Assembly (NCBI GenBank): GCA_038226665.1
Contig: JBBRQI010000006.1
Span: forward strand, 59,084-123,083
Length of the DNA stretch: 64,000 nucleotides
Direction: 5' to 3'
DNA from: SZAS-103 sp038226665
Lineage (GTDB): Bacteria; Pseudomonadota; Gammaproteobacteria; Xanthomonadales; Xanthomonadaceae
Positions 34,090 to 43,717 of the stretch are shown piece by piece. The translations under genes and the position numbers were made by a program. Within the stretch, counting starts at the first letter, position 1. Each line of letters opens with the position of its first letter. The notes beneath the pieces are model-generated. The model had not been told where the DNA came from. It did not search any database and saw only the letters and a list, made by a program, of their open reading frames with translations.

Positions 34090-35976
34090 ATGGCCGTGAT
34101 TCAACCTGGCGGAAGCCAACCTGTAGCAAACCAGCCTGGCCTGATCCATCGCTTCGTGCGCGGCATGTGGCGTGCGCTGGATTTTTCGCGACGGCTTGCA
34201 ATGAACCTGGTGTTCCTGGTGATCGTCGTGCTGATCCTAGCGGCGCTGTTGGCTGGGCGCCCCGTACTGCACGACCGCACCGCGCTGGTGATCGCGCCGG
34301 ATGCGCAGATCGTCGAACAGTTCAGCGCGGACGCTGGTTCGATGGCGGTTTCGCGTGCGTTCGGGCAGCCGGTCAAGGAGGTGCAGTTGCGCGACTTGCT
34401 GCGCACGCTGGATGCGGTGAAGAACGACAAGCGCATCGAACGCGTGGTGATCCGTCCCGACATGATCAGCGCCGGCGGCATCGCGCAACTCCGGGAAGTC
34501 GCGCAGGCGCTGCGCGCCGTGCGCGCGTCCGGCAAGGAAGTGATCGCGTATGCCGACAACCTCGACCAGATGGGTTATCTGATCGCGGCCGAGGCCAACA
34601 CGATCTACCTGCATCCATCCGGCAGCCTCATGCTCGAAGGCCTCGGGCGCTACCGCATGTATTACCGCGAAGGCTTGCAGGACAAGCTCGGGGTTGACGT
34701 GCACCTGTTCCGCGTCGGCGAATACAAATCCGCAGCGGAGCCCTACATCCTCGATGCCGCATCGCCGGAATCGAAGGAAGCCGATCTGTTCTGGATGAAC
34801 GACATCTGGCAGCGCTATTTGTCGGACGTCGGCCACGCGCGCGGGATCGATCCGGCGAAACTCGCCGCCGACATCGACGACATGTCGACCGGATTGAAGC
34901 GCGCCGACGGCGACCTCGCGCAATGGGCGCTCAACGAACACCTCGTCGATGCGCTCAAGACCAGCGACGAAGTCGAGGCCATCCTCGAAAAGAAAGGCGC
35001 AGTCGACGAGGAACAGCACAGCTTCCGGCAAATCGACCTCGACGGTTACCTCGCCCACCTCGGCACCGAATTGCCGGCGTTGCGCGGCGACGTGGTCGCG
35101 GTCGTGGTCGCCGCAGGCGAGATCAGCGGCGGCCAGCAACCGCCGGGCAAGATCGGCGGCGAATCCACCGCCGCGTTGATCGCGCGTGCGCGCAACGACG
35201 ACCATGTCAAGGCACTGGTGTTGCGCGTAGATTCGCCCGGCGGCGAAATCTTCGCGTCAGAACAGATCCGCCGCGAGATCGAACTCACCCGCAACGCGGG
35301 TATCCCGGTCGTGGTGTCGATGGGCAATGTCGCGGCATCGGGCGGCTACTGGATCTCGATGAATGCGAACCGCATCTACGCCGATCCGTCGACGATCAGC
35401 GGCTCGATCGGCGTCTTCGGCTTGGAGCTGAGCGGCCCGCGCGCGCTCGACAAGATCGGCGTGCACAGCGATGGAGTCGGCACCACGCGCTGGGCCGGCG
35501 CATTCGATCCCACGCGTGCGCTCGATCCGGCCATTGGCGAATTGATCCAGGCCACCATCGACCACGACTATGCCCTGTTCATCGGCAGCGTCGCGCGTGC
35601 GCGCGGACGCACGCCGCAGCAGATCGACGCGATCGCGCGTGGCCGCGTGTGGAGCGGCGCGCAGGCGAAGGATCGCGGACTCGTCGACTCATTCGGCGGA
35701 CTGCGCGACGCGATCAACGGCGCCGCGCAACTCGGCAAGCTCGACGCGGGCAAATACCACGTGGTCTATGTCGAAAAGCAGATGACCGCGTTTGAACGGT
35801 TCTTCGCCGGCCTCACCGAAAATGCGCGCGCACGTTCGATGCTGTCGGCAAGCGGCCTCGGCGGATTGTTCCTGCCATCGAAGGTGCAGCACGACATCGA
35901 CAACGGCTTGCAATGGCTGGATGCGGAAAAAGGCAAACCGTTCGCGGCGGTCGCGCATTGTTTCTGCGGGTTGTAG
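34090..35976 (+). CDS. sppA: Signal peptide peptidase SppA, 67-kDa type
   Basis: 628 residues: one N-terminal membrane helix (about 38-56), then two ClpP-like halves. The catalytic Lys is in EYKSAAEPY (K213) and the Ser in NVAASGGYW (S417); in the E. coli enzyme K209 and S409 form the dyad. It degrades signal peptides left in the membrane after secretion, working as a tetrameric bowl on the periplasmic side. A Shine-Dalgarno-like CTGGAG precedes the ATG. Confidence 0.96.
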   Translation: MAVIQPGGSQPVANQPGLIHRFVRGMWRALDFSRRLAMNLVFLVIVVLILAALLAGRPVLHDRTALVIAPDAQIVEQFSADAGSMAVSRAFGQPVKEVQLRDLLRTLDAVKNDKRIERVVIRPDMISAGGIAQLREVAQALRAVRASGKEVIAYADNLDQMGYLIAAEANTIYLHPSGSLMLEGLGRYRMYYREGLQDKLGVDVHLFRVGEYKSAAEPYILDAASPESKEADLFWMNDIWQRYLSDVGHARGIDPAKLAADIDDMSTGLKRADGDLAQWALNEHLVDALKTSDEVEAILEKKGAVDEEQHSFRQIDLDGYLAHLGTELPALRGDVVAVVVAAGEISGGQQPPGKIGGESTAALIARARNDDHVKALVLRVDSPGGEIFASEQIRREIELTRNAGIPVVVSMGNVAASGGYWISMNANRIYADPSTISGSIGVFGLELSGPRALDKIGVHSDGVGTTRWAGAFDPTRALDPAIGELIQATIDHDYALFIGSVARARGRTPQQIDAIARGRVWSGAQAKDRGLVDSFGGLRDAINGAAQLGKLDAGKYHVVYVEKQMTAFERFFAGLTENARARSMLSASGLGGLFLPSKVQHDIDNGLQWLDAEKGKPFAAVAHCFCGL

Positions 35977-35988
35977 AACGTCATTGCT

Positions 35989-36040
35989 CGTCATTCCAGC
36001 TTGACCAGCCACTCGGCTGTCGAAAGCCGCTCGAATGACG
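35989..36040. repeat. REP-like nested palindrome between convergent genes
   Basis: CGTCATTC (35989-35996) and GAATGACG (36033-36040) are inverted repeats that enclose a second hairpin, CGGCT-GTCGAA-AGCCG (36014-36029). CGTCATTC ends are typical of dispersed palindromes in Xanthomonadales. The element lies between the convergent genes sppA and a lipoprotein gene and could end or protect both transcripts. Confidence 0.55.
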
Positions 36041-36061
36041 GTGCTCCAGGTATTTTGGCTT

Positions 36062-36313
36062 CTACGGAGGCGACGTGTTGGGATTGCCGTTTTCCTCTTC
36101 CTGGAGACGGCTGTCGTCCTTGTCCTTGGCGGCCTGTATCGTCTGCTCCACACCCTTGGCACGCTGGATCGGCCGCTGGATCGTGTCGCGCAGTTGGGTA
36201 TCGCCGACCGGCGAGTCGGGCTTCTTCGACTTGTCTGGCACGGGATCGTCCCGGCAGCCGGCCAACAAGGCGATGGTAGCCAGCGGCAGCAGTAACAGGC
36301 GCATCGAACGCAT
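36062..36313 (-). CDS. Small putative lipoprotein
   Basis: 83 residues with a lipoprotein signal peptide, MRSMRLLLLPLATIALLAGC, where the Cys would be acylated. The mature part (~63 residues) is hydrophilic and helical, with QRAKGVEQTIQAAKDKDD and a disordered end. No family is recognised with confidence. The first ATG gives a normal signal peptide; one three codons later would also work. The +2 residue is Arg, so outer membrane sorting is expected. Confidence 0.7.
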   Translation of the reverse strand: MRSMRLLLLPLATIALLAGCRDDPVPDKSKKPDSPVGDTQLRDTIQRPIQRAKGVEQTIQAAKDKDDSRLQEEENGNPNTSPP

Positions 36314-36374
36314 GGCGGCATCTCCCTGGCAGTGTCCAAGGCTATGCTAACGCAGGCGACGGCGAGGTGATGCG

Positions 36375-37151
36375 ATGGCGAACGAACGCTGGCGGCTGGA
36401 CGGACAGGTAGCACTAGTGACCGGCGCGAGCGCCGGCATCGGCCAGGCGATCGCGTGTGAACTGCTCGGCTTCGGTGCCGACGTCCTGCTGGTCGCGCGC
36501 GATGCCGATCATCTCGAAACCGCGCGCGCCGAGCTCGAGGACGAATTCCCCGATCGCATCGCGCGTGCTTTCCCCTGCGATCTCGCGGACGAAGACGCAC
36601 GCCGCGAACTGTTCGACTGGATCGAGGACGTCGATTGCGGCCTGAACATCCTCGTCAACAACGTCGGCACCAACCAGCGCAAGCCGACGATGGATTACGC
36701 CGACGCCGAATGGCGCGCGCTGTTCGAGATCAACACGTTCGCGACATTCGAACTCTGCCGCTACGCGTATCCGCTGCTGACCAAGCACCCGGTGTCGAAC
36801 ATCGTCAACATCGGCAGCGTGTCGGGCGCGACGCACGTGCGCACCGGTTCACCGTACGGCATGAGCAAGGCCGCGCTGCACCAGCTCACCAAGAACCTCG
36901 CCTGCGAATGGGCCGGGGACGGCGTGCGCGTGAATTGCGTCGCGCCGTGGTACATCCGCACGCGACGCACCTCGCCGATGCTCGCCGAGCCGGAATACTA
37001 CGAGGAAGTCATCGCGCGCACGCCGCTCGGCCGCGTCGGCGAACCCGAGGAAGTCGCAGCCGCGGTCGCATTCCTGTGCCTGCCCGCAGCGAGCTACATC
37101 ACCGGCGAATGCATCGCGGTGGATGGTGGTTTTTTGCGTTACGGATTCTGA
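36375..37151 (+). CDS. SDR family oxidoreductase, tropinone reductase-like
   Basis: 258 residues, a classical short-chain dehydrogenase: TGASAGIG (16-23) for NAD(P), NNVGT, the catalytic Ser in IGSVSG and YGMSK, and the C-terminal GECIAVDGGF. The overall text (LNILVNNVGTNQRKP, APWYIRT) resembles bacterial and plant tropinone-reductase-like SDRs. The substrate is unknown. ARD at 42-44 suggests NADPH preference (inference). Confidence 0.9.
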   Translation: MANERWRLDGQVALVTGASAGIGQAIACELLGFGADVLLVARDADHLETARAELEDEFPDRIARAFPCDLADEDARRELFDWIEDVDCGLNILVNNVGTNQRKPTMDYADAEWRALFEINTFATFELCRYAYPLLTKHPVSNIVNIGSVSGATHVRTGSPYGMSKAALHQLTKNLACEWAGDGVRVNCVAPWYIRTRRTSPMLAEPEYYEEVIARTPLGRVGEPEEVAAAVAFLCLPAASYITGECIAVDGGFLRYGF

Positions 37152-37176
37152 TGCGCGAAGCGTTGCGACTTGGATC

Positions 37177-37848
37177 TCAATTCCCGCCGCAATCGCTGTG
37201 CATCTGTTCGACCAAGCCCTTGCGTTCGCGTTCGTAGCGTGCACGATCGCTGGGCTGGCCGTTGAAGATCAAGGTTCCTAGTCGCTCGTTGCGTGCGCGC
37301 AGACTGTCGCAGACTTCGTCTTGCGGCATACGCACGCAGGTATCCTCGACGTAAGTCATCACCGGAATGCCGAACCCACCGTTGTGGAACTGCGATGCGC
37401 CGGGGCGCGGCATCGGTTGCGGCGATGGACGGCCGCCACCCACGCCACCCACAAAACCATTGCCGCGCGACATGCCGAACGTCCAGAACGGTACGTAATG
37501 TCCCTGCGGTATGCCGGTGTGGTTGATATAGGTGTCGCCGTCCGGCGTGGTGCACTGGAATGCCGGTTGCGGGTCGCGGTCATGCACGATGTGCACTTCG
37601 ACCGTGCGCGCTGCCGGTGGCACAACCACGTTGATCGGTTCGGGGCGCGGTGGTGCATCCTGCGGTCGCACCATCTGGCGCACGTCCTGGCGCACATCCC
37701 TCGGGCAAGGACGATCCTGCAGGCTGACCTTGCCGGCCGCATCGACGCAACGATAGATCGTCACATCGTCTGCGCGCGCTGCACCGACCGCGAAAAAAAC
37801 GCCAATGAGTAAAGCACCGATGAGCACATGGCCGATGGACGATTGCAT
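37177..37848 (-). CDS. DUF4124 domain protein, exported (copy 1)
   Basis: 223 residues. A signal peptide (VLIGALLIGVFFAVGAARA) is followed by the DUF4124 motif YRCVDAAGKVSLQDRPCP, a Pro/Arg linker, a second Cys-containing block (FQCTTPDGDTYINHTGIPQG) and a C-terminal block ending in SDCGG. Spaced cysteines suggest disulfides in the periplasm. Function unknown. Its architecture (DUF4124, linker, Trp/Cys block, C-terminal ERERKG-like helix) is shared with the next gene. Confidence 0.8.
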   Translation of the reverse strand: MQSSIGHVLIGALLIGVFFAVGAARADDVTIYRCVDAAGKVSLQDRPCPRDVRQDVRQMVRPQDAPPRPEPINVVVPPAARTVEVHIVHDRDPQPAFQCTTPDGDTYINHTGIPQGHYVPFWTFGMSRGNGFVGGVGGGRPSPQPMPRPGASQFHNGGFGIPVMTYVEDTCVRMPQDEVCDSLRARNERLGTLIFNGQPSDRARYERERKGLVEQMHSDCGGN

Positions 37849-37935
37849 GCGTCGATTCTGCGCCCGCCAACTCCACCGCAACAGCCGCGCGATGCAGTTC
37901 TTTCGCTGCAATTCAGATTGATGGTGCTGCCGCGT

Positions 37936-38655
37936 TCAGCGGCCGCAGGCCGCGTAGAGCATCGTTGTCAGATCCTGCTCCTCGGGCGCATAAGTCGCAC
38001 GCTCGCTGGGCTTGGCCGTGTAGATCTGCTTGCGTAGCGCATCCCGGCGCGTGGCAAAACGATCGCAGGCATGCTGCGAATCAAGCTGTGTGCACTGATC
38101 GGCAACCCATTGACCGGGTGCGGCGCCGGATGGCGGTGGCGTGGTATCGACCTTGGCGGCATCACTTTTGTCAGCAACGGTGGCGACGCTGGCTTCGACG
38201 TAGGGACGCACGATGTGCTGCCCTTTTTTTACGCTAGCGACATTCGGCGGCACGCTGGGGTCAGCGGCGGCATCGGGGTCTTCAGCCTTGGGCACCCATT
38301 GCTTGCCGGGAATGCCGGTGCGGCTGTCGAAGGTCGACCCGTCCGCGCGCATGCACTGCCAGAGTGGATAGGGATCGTTCGGGCCGTGCATCGCGCTGGA
38401 TGGAGTGATCGGCATAGCTGGCGCGGCGGCCGGCGTCGCAGGCGTTTTGGGTGCAGGCGTTGGTGCGGGAGTCGGCGTGGCATTGGTCAGACCCTGCATG
38501 GCGATCTTGCGCTGCGCGTTGCCTTTCGGGCACGGCGTGCCTTGGATGCTGATGCCGGCATCCGATTCGCATCGGTACAGGACGCCATCGGCATGCGCGG
38601 GCAGCGCTATTGGCGCGGTGGTGAGGACGACGACGATCAGGAAAATCTGGCGCAT
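37936..38655 (-). CDS. DUF4124 domain protein, exported (copy 2)
   Basis: 239 residues with a signal peptide (MRQIFLIVVVLTTAPIALPAHA), then YRCESDAGISIQGTPCP, a long Pro/Ala/Thr linker (about 55-80), WQCMRADGSTFDSRTGIPG and a C-terminal region ending LYAACGR. The layout is that of the neighbouring gene, so the two are diverged paralogues. The ATG at 38655 was chosen because it opens the signal peptide. Function unknown; cell envelope location inferred. Confidence 0.8.
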   Translation of the reverse strand: MRQIFLIVVVLTTAPIALPAHADGVLYRCESDAGISIQGTPCPKGNAQRKIAMQGLTNATPTPAPTPAPKTPATPAAAPAMPITPSSAMHGPNDPYPLWQCMRADGSTFDSRTGIPGKQWVPKAEDPDAAADPSVPPNVASVKKGQHIVRPYVEASVATVADKSDAAKVDTTPPPSGAAPGQWVADQCTQLDSQHACDRFATRRDALRKQIYTAKPSERATYAPEEQDLTTMLYAACGR

Positions 38656-38727
38656 GCATGGATTCTGCGGTGCGTTCGCCGCGCACGCCAGCTTGGGTTT
38701 GGCCACGCCCACCCCGATAATGCGTGC

Positions 38728-39033
38728 ATGACGATATCCGACCAAAAAGACACGGGCCTGCCGGAAGGCGGCGAATCCGGCAAGGGCTTCGTATTTCCCG
38801 GCGTATTCGAGATCACCGCGCTGGGCCCGGCATCGGCCAATCTCGATAGCGAAATCCCGCGCCTGCTGACCGCGGCGGGTTTGAGCGTGCTCCACGAGAC
38901 TGTATCGATGCGCCCGTCGAGCGCAGGAAGGTTCGTGTCGGTCACGCTCAGCTTCCGCGCCGGGAGTCGTGCCGATTACGACGCCGCGCACGAAGCATTG
39001 CGCGCGCATCCGGAAGTGAAGTGGACGATCTGA
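38728..39033 (+). CDS. ybeD: YbeD/DUF493 protein of the lipoate operon
   Basis: 101 residues of the DUF493 family, a small ferredoxin-fold protein often encoded with lipB. Family features are the segment FVFPGVFEITALG and the end HPEVKWTI. In E. coli, YbeD lies between dacA and lipB; a regulatory role has been suggested but not settled. Its last 13 bp overlap lipB. Confidence 0.88.
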   Translation: MTISDQKDTGLPEGGESGKGFVFPGVFEITALGPASANLDSEIPRLLTAAGLSVLHETVSMRPSSAGRFVSVTLSFRAGSRADYDAAHEALRAHPEVKWTI

Positions 39034-39758
39034 AACTTGCGGAGCCTGCGTTACCGCTGGCTCGCGAATGGCGTGTGCGCAACCTGGGTCGGCGCGCCTA
39101 CGTACCGGTCTGGCATGCGATGCAGGCGTTTACGGATGCGCGCGACGAGAACACTCCCGATGAATTGTGGATCGTCGAACACGATCCAGTCTTCACCCTC
39201 GGCCAAGCCGGCAAGCCCGAACACGTGCTCGCGCCGGGCGACATCCCGGTGCTGCGCGTGGATCGCGGCGGCCAGGTCACCTATCACGGGCCAGGCCAGA
39301 TCGTGGCGTATCCGCTGGTTGACCTGCGCCGCCTCAAGCTCGGCGTGCGCGAACTCGTTGAGCGCATCGAACAGGCGGTGATCGACGTGCTGGCGGATTG
39401 GAACATCGCCGGCGAACGCAAGCCGGGCGCGCCCGGCGTGTATGTCGCTGGCGCCAAGGTCGCGGCGTTGGGGCTGCGCGTGCGGCGTGGCTGCAGTTTC
39501 CACGGGCTGGCATTCAATGTGGCGATGGATCTGGAGCCGTTCCGGCGCATCAATCCCTGCGGTCACGAAGGCCTGCAGGTGACGTCGGTGTTAGACTTGG
39601 GTGGCCCTTCCGACCCTGCCGTGCTGGTGCATGCACTGGTTGCGGCACTATCGGCGCAGCTTGGCCGGACCGCCGACTGGCAACCCGGCGCAGCTTGCAT
39701 TCCCGCCGTCGCAATTCCCGCTTCCACCATCCCAGCATCCGAAGAGCCGCACCCGTGA
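39021..39758 (+). CDS. lipB: Octanoyltransferase LipB
   Basis: 245 residues. It transfers octanoate from acyl carrier protein to the lipoyl domains of pyruvate and 2-oxoglutarate dehydrogenases and the glycine cleavage H protein. RGGQVTYHGPGQ, the catalytic Lys in VAGAKVAALGLRVRRG and the catalytic Cys in INPCG (C180) are present. The GTG start is inside the end of ybeD; the C-terminal ~20 residues are Ala/Pro-rich. The stop overlaps the GTG of lipA by 4 bp. Confidence 0.95.
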   Translation: MDDLKLAEPALPLAREWRVRNLGRRAYVPVWHAMQAFTDARDENTPDELWIVEHDPVFTLGQAGKPEHVLAPGDIPVLRVDRGGQVTYHGPGQIVAYPLVDLRRLKLGVRELVERIEQAVIDVLADWNIAGERKPGAPGVYVAGAKVAALGLRVRRGCSFHGLAFNVAMDLEPFRRINPCGHEGLQVTSVLDLGGPSDPAVLVHALVAALSAQLGRTADWQPGAACIPAVAIPASTIPASEEPHP

Positions 39759-40798
39759 GCGCATCCGCCAACGACGCCGCAAAATCCATTCCCTTGCACG
39801 TGATCGCATCCGATGCGCCGACGCCTGGCGCGCTCGCTCCCGGGGCAAAGCAACTCGGCGAAAACAAGATCGCGCGCAGCCCGGTGCAGTTCGATGCGAA
39901 CGCGCCGACCCTGCGCAAGCCTGAATGGATCCGCGTGCGCATTCCGGCCGGCAATGCTGTGGCCAAGCTCAAGGCCAAGTTGCGCGAAAACCGGCTGGTG
40001 ACGGTTTGCGAGGAAGCGTCCTGCCCGAACATCCACGAGTGCTTCAGCCATGGCACCGCGACTTTCATGATCCTCGGCGAGGTCTGCACGCGTCGCTGCT
40101 CGTTCTGCGACGTCGCCCACGGGCGGCCGAAGCCGCCTGATGTTGAGGAACCCGAGAACCTGGCGCGCACGATCGCCGACATGGGCCTGCGCTATGTGGT
40201 GATCACCTCGGTGGACCGTGACGACCTGCGCGACGGCGGCGCGGCGCATTTCGCGGCCTGCATCCGCCGCGTGCGCGAACTCAGCCCCACCACCAAGATC
40301 GAAATCCTCACCCCGGACTTCCGCGGCAAGGGCCGCATGGAGCGGGCGCTGGAGATCCTCGCGACGAATCCCCCAGACGTGTTCAACCACAATCTGGAAA
40401 CTGTCCGTGCGCTATACCCGAACGTGCGGCCAGGCGCCGATTACGACTGGTCGCTCACGCTGCTTGAACGCTTCAAGCGCGACCATCCGTGCGTGCCGAC
40501 CAAATCCGGGATCATGCTGGGCCTCGGCGAAACGCGCGAGCAGGTGATCGGCGCATTGAACGATCTGCGCGCCCACGCGGTCGACATGATCACCATTGGC
40601 CAGTACCTGCAACCGACCCCGCACCACTATCCGGTGATCCGTTACTGGACACCGGCCGAATTCGCCGAGTTCGAGACGCTGGGCATGGCGATGGGCTTCA
40701 CCCATGTAGCGTCCGGGCCGATGGTCCGTTCGTCCTACCACGCCGACCGGATGGCGGCGGATGCGGGTTTCGTCCGGATGGAATCGAATCCGGTTTAG
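39755..40798 (+). CDS. lipA: Lipoyl synthase LipA
   Basis: 347 residues, a radical SAM enzyme that inserts two sulfurs into the protein-bound octanoyl chain. The auxiliary cluster motif is CEEASCPNIHEC and the radical SAM motif CTRRCSFCDV; the C-terminal RSSYHAD supplies the serine ligand. An N-terminal extension of ~40 residues precedes the family core. The GTG start overlaps the lipB stop (GTGA), so ybeD-lipB-lipA is one coupled operon. Confidence 0.97.
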   Translation: MSASANDAAKSIPLHVIASDAPTPGALAPGAKQLGENKIARSPVQFDANAPTLRKPEWIRVRIPAGNAVAKLKAKLRENRLVTVCEEASCPNIHECFSHGTATFMILGEVCTRRCSFCDVAHGRPKPPDVEEPENLARTIADMGLRYVVITSVDRDDLRDGGAAHFAACIRRVRELSPTTKIEILTPDFRGKGRMERALEILATNPPDVFNHNLETVRALYPNVRPGADYDWSLTLLERFKRDHPCVPTKSGIMLGLGETREQVIGALNDLRAHAVDMITIGQYLQPTPHHYPVIRYWTPAEFAEFETLGMAMGFTHVASGPMVRSSYHADRMAADAGFVRMESNPV

Positions 40799-40912
40799 CC
40801 CTTTCGGCACAGGTCGGATTCAGGCGGAAAGTGCATGCTGTACGCCTTGGCAAGCTGCAACTATTGATTGAATGCCGTGGTTCTCGTCACTCTTTTTCAG
40901 GATTGATTCGCA

Positions 40913-43156
40913 ATGCGCAAGCTTCTGTTGTTGCCCTTGGTGTTGGTCGTCCCGCTGGTGATCGCGGGGCGTTCGCTGACGACCTCCGCGCCTGCGCGCG
41001 AACCGCAGCACCTGATCGCGTCGAACGCACCCGCCGCGCTCGCCAGCAAAGGTTCGGTTGCGCCACGCAGCGGATCAATCACGCTTGCGCCGACCGCTGA
41101 GGAAGGTCGTGCTGCGCGACTGGTCTATGGCCTGCTCAGCGACAGCAATTTTCATTACCGCCCCGAACCGCTGGACGACGCGATGTCGGCGCAGATCTTC
41201 AAGCGCTACCTCGACGACCTCGATGGCGACAAGTTGTTTTTCACCCAGGCCGACCTCGCCCGTTTCGGGCCGTACAAGACCGCGCTCGACGACGCGATCA
41301 AGTCCGAACACCTGCAGCCGGCATTCGAGATTTTCACCATTTACCTGCAGCGCGTCGACGAGCGTGTTGCATTCGCGCGCGAACTGCTCAAGCACGATTT
41401 CGATTTCACCGGCACGGACAGCTGGGCTTACGACCGCAAGAACGTGCCGTGGGCGGCCGACAAGCCCGCGCTCGACGACTTGTGGCGCAACTACGTCAAG
41501 AACGACGTGCTGCGGCTGAAGCTCGCGGGCCAAAAACCCGACGAGATCCGCAAGACGCTCGACAAGCGCTACAGCCAACTGGCCAGCCGCGCGCACACGC
41601 TGACCGGCGAGGACGTGTTCCAGACCTTCCTCGATGCGTACGCGATGTCGCTCGACCCGCACACCAACTACATGACTCCGCGTACCACCGAGAACTTCAA
41701 CATCTCGATGCGTTTGTCGCTCGAAGGCATCGGCGCGGTGCTGCAGAAGCAGGACGACTACGTCGCAGTGCGTTCGATGGTGCCGGGCGGCCCGGCGGCA
41801 ACCTCGGGCAAGATCAAGGTCGGCGATCGCATCACCGCCGTCGGGCAAGGCGCGAGCGGGCCGATGGATGACATGGTCGGCTGGCGCATCGACGACGTCG
41901 TCGACAAGATTCGTGGCGACAAGAATACCAAGGTGCGGCTCGCCATCCTGCCCGGCAATGCGGGTGTCGACGCCAAGCCGATGACCATCACCCTTGTCCG
42001 CCAGAAAGTGCGCCTGGAAGAACAGGCCGCAAAGTCGCGGATTATTGAAACCGGTACCGGCGCCGCCAAGCACACGATCGGCGTGATCGAACTGCCGACC
42101 TTCTACGAGGATTTCGAAGGCCGCCGCGTCAACGATCCGAATTACGCATCGGCCACGCGCGATGTCGCCAAACTGCTTGCGCAGTTCAAGGCGCAGAAAG
42201 TCGATGGCGTGGTGATGGACCTGCGCGACAACGGCGGCGGTTCGCTGACCGAAGCGATCGACCTGACCGGCTTGTTCGTCGGCGCGGGCCCGGTCGTGCA
42301 GGTGCGCGAGGCAAACGGCAATGTCGAGGTGCAGGACGACGACGACAGCCACGCGACCTGGACCGGCCCACTCGCGGTGATCGTCAATCGCGGCTCGGCG
42401 TCGGCATCGGAAATCTTCGCAGCGGCGATCCAGGATTACGGTCGCGGCCTGATCGTCGGCGAGAACACCTTCGGCAAGGGCACCGTGCAGAACCTCATCG
42501 ACCTTGATCGCGTCCCGCATCCGGAAAGCGAGCATTACGGGCAGGTGAAGCTGACCGTCGCCGAATTCTTCCGCGTCAACGGCGGCAGCACCCAGCACAA
42601 GGGCGTGGTGCCCGACCTCGCGTTCCCGGCGAGCCTCGACGGCAAGGATTACGGCGAGAGCACCTACGACAACGCCTTGCCGTACACCGAGATCAAGTCC
42701 GCGAATTACCGCGCGCTCAGCCATTTCGCGAGCCTGCTGCCGCAACTCGTGCTGATGCACGATGCGCGGGTCAAAACCGACCGCGAATACCAGTGGTGGA
42801 TGCAGGATTTCACCGAGTTCCGAGAGCAAGCCGACAAGAAAACCTTGTCGCTGAACCTCGCCGAGCGCACCGCCGAGCGCGACAAGAACGAAGCCAAACG
42901 GAAGCAGCGCGACGCCGAGCGCAAGAAAGCCGGCATCGACGTGCCCGACGACGAACGCGCCGACGACGGCCTGCAAGCCGACGAGCGCAACATCGCCGAA
43001 GAAGCCAGGCGCGAGAAGGAGGCGAAGGATCGCATCAGCCCGCTGCAACGCGAGGCCGCCGCGATCCTCGGCGATGCGATCGACCTGCTGGGAGCCGACA
43101 CCAAACTCGCGCAACAGGTATTGCCACCCAGCTCGCACGGCGCGTGGTCGAATTGA
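40913..43156 (+). CDS. prc: Tail-specific periplasmic protease Prc
   Basis: 747 residues of peptidase family S41A (E. coli Prc 682). The hydrophobic N-terminus MRKLLLLPLVLVVPLVIAG acts as signal peptide or anchor. A PDZ domain lies about 260-350. The dyad is visible in SASASEIFAA (S497) and TFGKGTVQ (K522), with the same 25-residue spacing as S452/K477 of E. coli. The C-terminal third is rich in Lys/Glu/Arg and helical. Prc trims peptidoglycan hydrolases such as MepS and degrades misfolded periplasmic proteins. Confidence 0.95.
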   Translation: MRKLLLLPLVLVVPLVIAGRSLTTSAPAREPQHLIASNAPAALASKGSVAPRSGSITLAPTAEEGRAARLVYGLLSDSNFHYRPEPLDDAMSAQIFKRYLDDLDGDKLFFTQADLARFGPYKTALDDAIKSEHLQPAFEIFTIYLQRVDERVAFARELLKHDFDFTGTDSWAYDRKNVPWAADKPALDDLWRNYVKNDVLRLKLAGQKPDEIRKTLDKRYSQLASRAHTLTGEDVFQTFLDAYAMSLDPHTNYMTPRTTENFNISMRLSLEGIGAVLQKQDDYVAVRSMVPGGPAATSGKIKVGDRITAVGQGASGPMDDMVGWRIDDVVDKIRGDKNTKVRLAILPGNAGVDAKPMTITLVRQKVRLEEQAAKSRIIETGTGAAKHTIGVIELPTFYEDFEGRRVNDPNYASATRDVAKLLAQFKAQKVDGVVMDLRDNGGGSLTEAIDLTGLFVGAGPVVQVREANGNVEVQDDDDSHATWTGPLAVIVNRGSASASEIFAAAIQDYGRGLIVGENTFGKGTVQNLIDLDRVPHPESEHYGQVKLTVAEFFRVNGGSTQHKGVVPDLAFPASLDGKDYGESTYDNALPYTEIKSANYRALSHFASLLPQLVLMHDARVKTDREYQWWMQDFTEFREQADKKTLSLNLAERTAERDKNEAKRKQRDAERKKAGIDVPDDERADDGLQADERNIAEEARREKEAKDRISPLQREAAAILGDAIDLLGADTKLAQQVLPPSSHGAWSN

Positions 43157-43225
43157 TACGCAAAACCGAACCCATCCCGCGCTGAATATCGCGCTGTATT
43201 ATTCCGCGCTTCCGTTATTGCGGGA

Positions 43226-43717
43226 CTACTTCTTGCGCCGCGTCGGCGGCCGTGTTGGCAGGTTCATGCCCTGCTTGACGGTATCGAATACCAGTCGCGT
43301 TTCGTAGCGCTTGACCGTGCCTTCGTCGACGAACAATCGTTCTGCCACTTCCCGATAGTGCGCCACGCTGCGTGCGACGATGATTACCAGATAGTCCCAT
43401 TGGCCCGCGACGGCATAGCACTGCTGCACCTCGGGCGCGGCGCGCATGCGGGCGCGGAATGCGGAATGCAGCCGGAAGGTGTCGCGCTCCATCGTCACCC
43501 AGACCGCCGCGAGCGTGACCGCCGGCAACAGGCCTGGGTCCAGCACAGCCACCTCGCGCACCAGGCCGGCCTTGCGGTAGCGGACGATGCGCCGCTGCAC
43601 GGCGCTCGCCGAGAGGCCGACGGTCTCGCCCAGCGCCGTTAGCGTGACCGACGCATCGCGCTGCAGGAGTTCAAGCAAGCGATGGTCGAACTCGTCGAGG
43701 ACAGGAAAGTCGGTCAC
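43226..43717 (-). CDS. Lrp/AsnC family transcriptional regulator
   Basis: 163 residues: an N-terminal winged helix-turn-helix (DHRLLELLQRDASVTLTALG, then SASAVQRRIVRYR) and a C-terminal RAM/AsnC ligand-binding domain (AVAGQWDYLVIIV). A GTG start at 43717 is chosen because Lrp proteins begin about 5 residues before the first helix; the upstream frame has no such signal. Divergent from an EamA exporter gene across 118 bp, which is therefore its probable target. Confidence 0.9.
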   Translation of the reverse strand: MTDFPVLDEFDHRLLELLQRDASVTLTALGETVGLSASAVQRRIVRYRKAGLVREVAVLDPGLLPAVTLAAVWVTMERDTFRLHSAFRARMRAAPEVQQCYAVAGQWDYLVIIVARSVAHYREVAERLFVDEGTVKRYETRLVFDTVKQGMNLPTRPPTRRKK

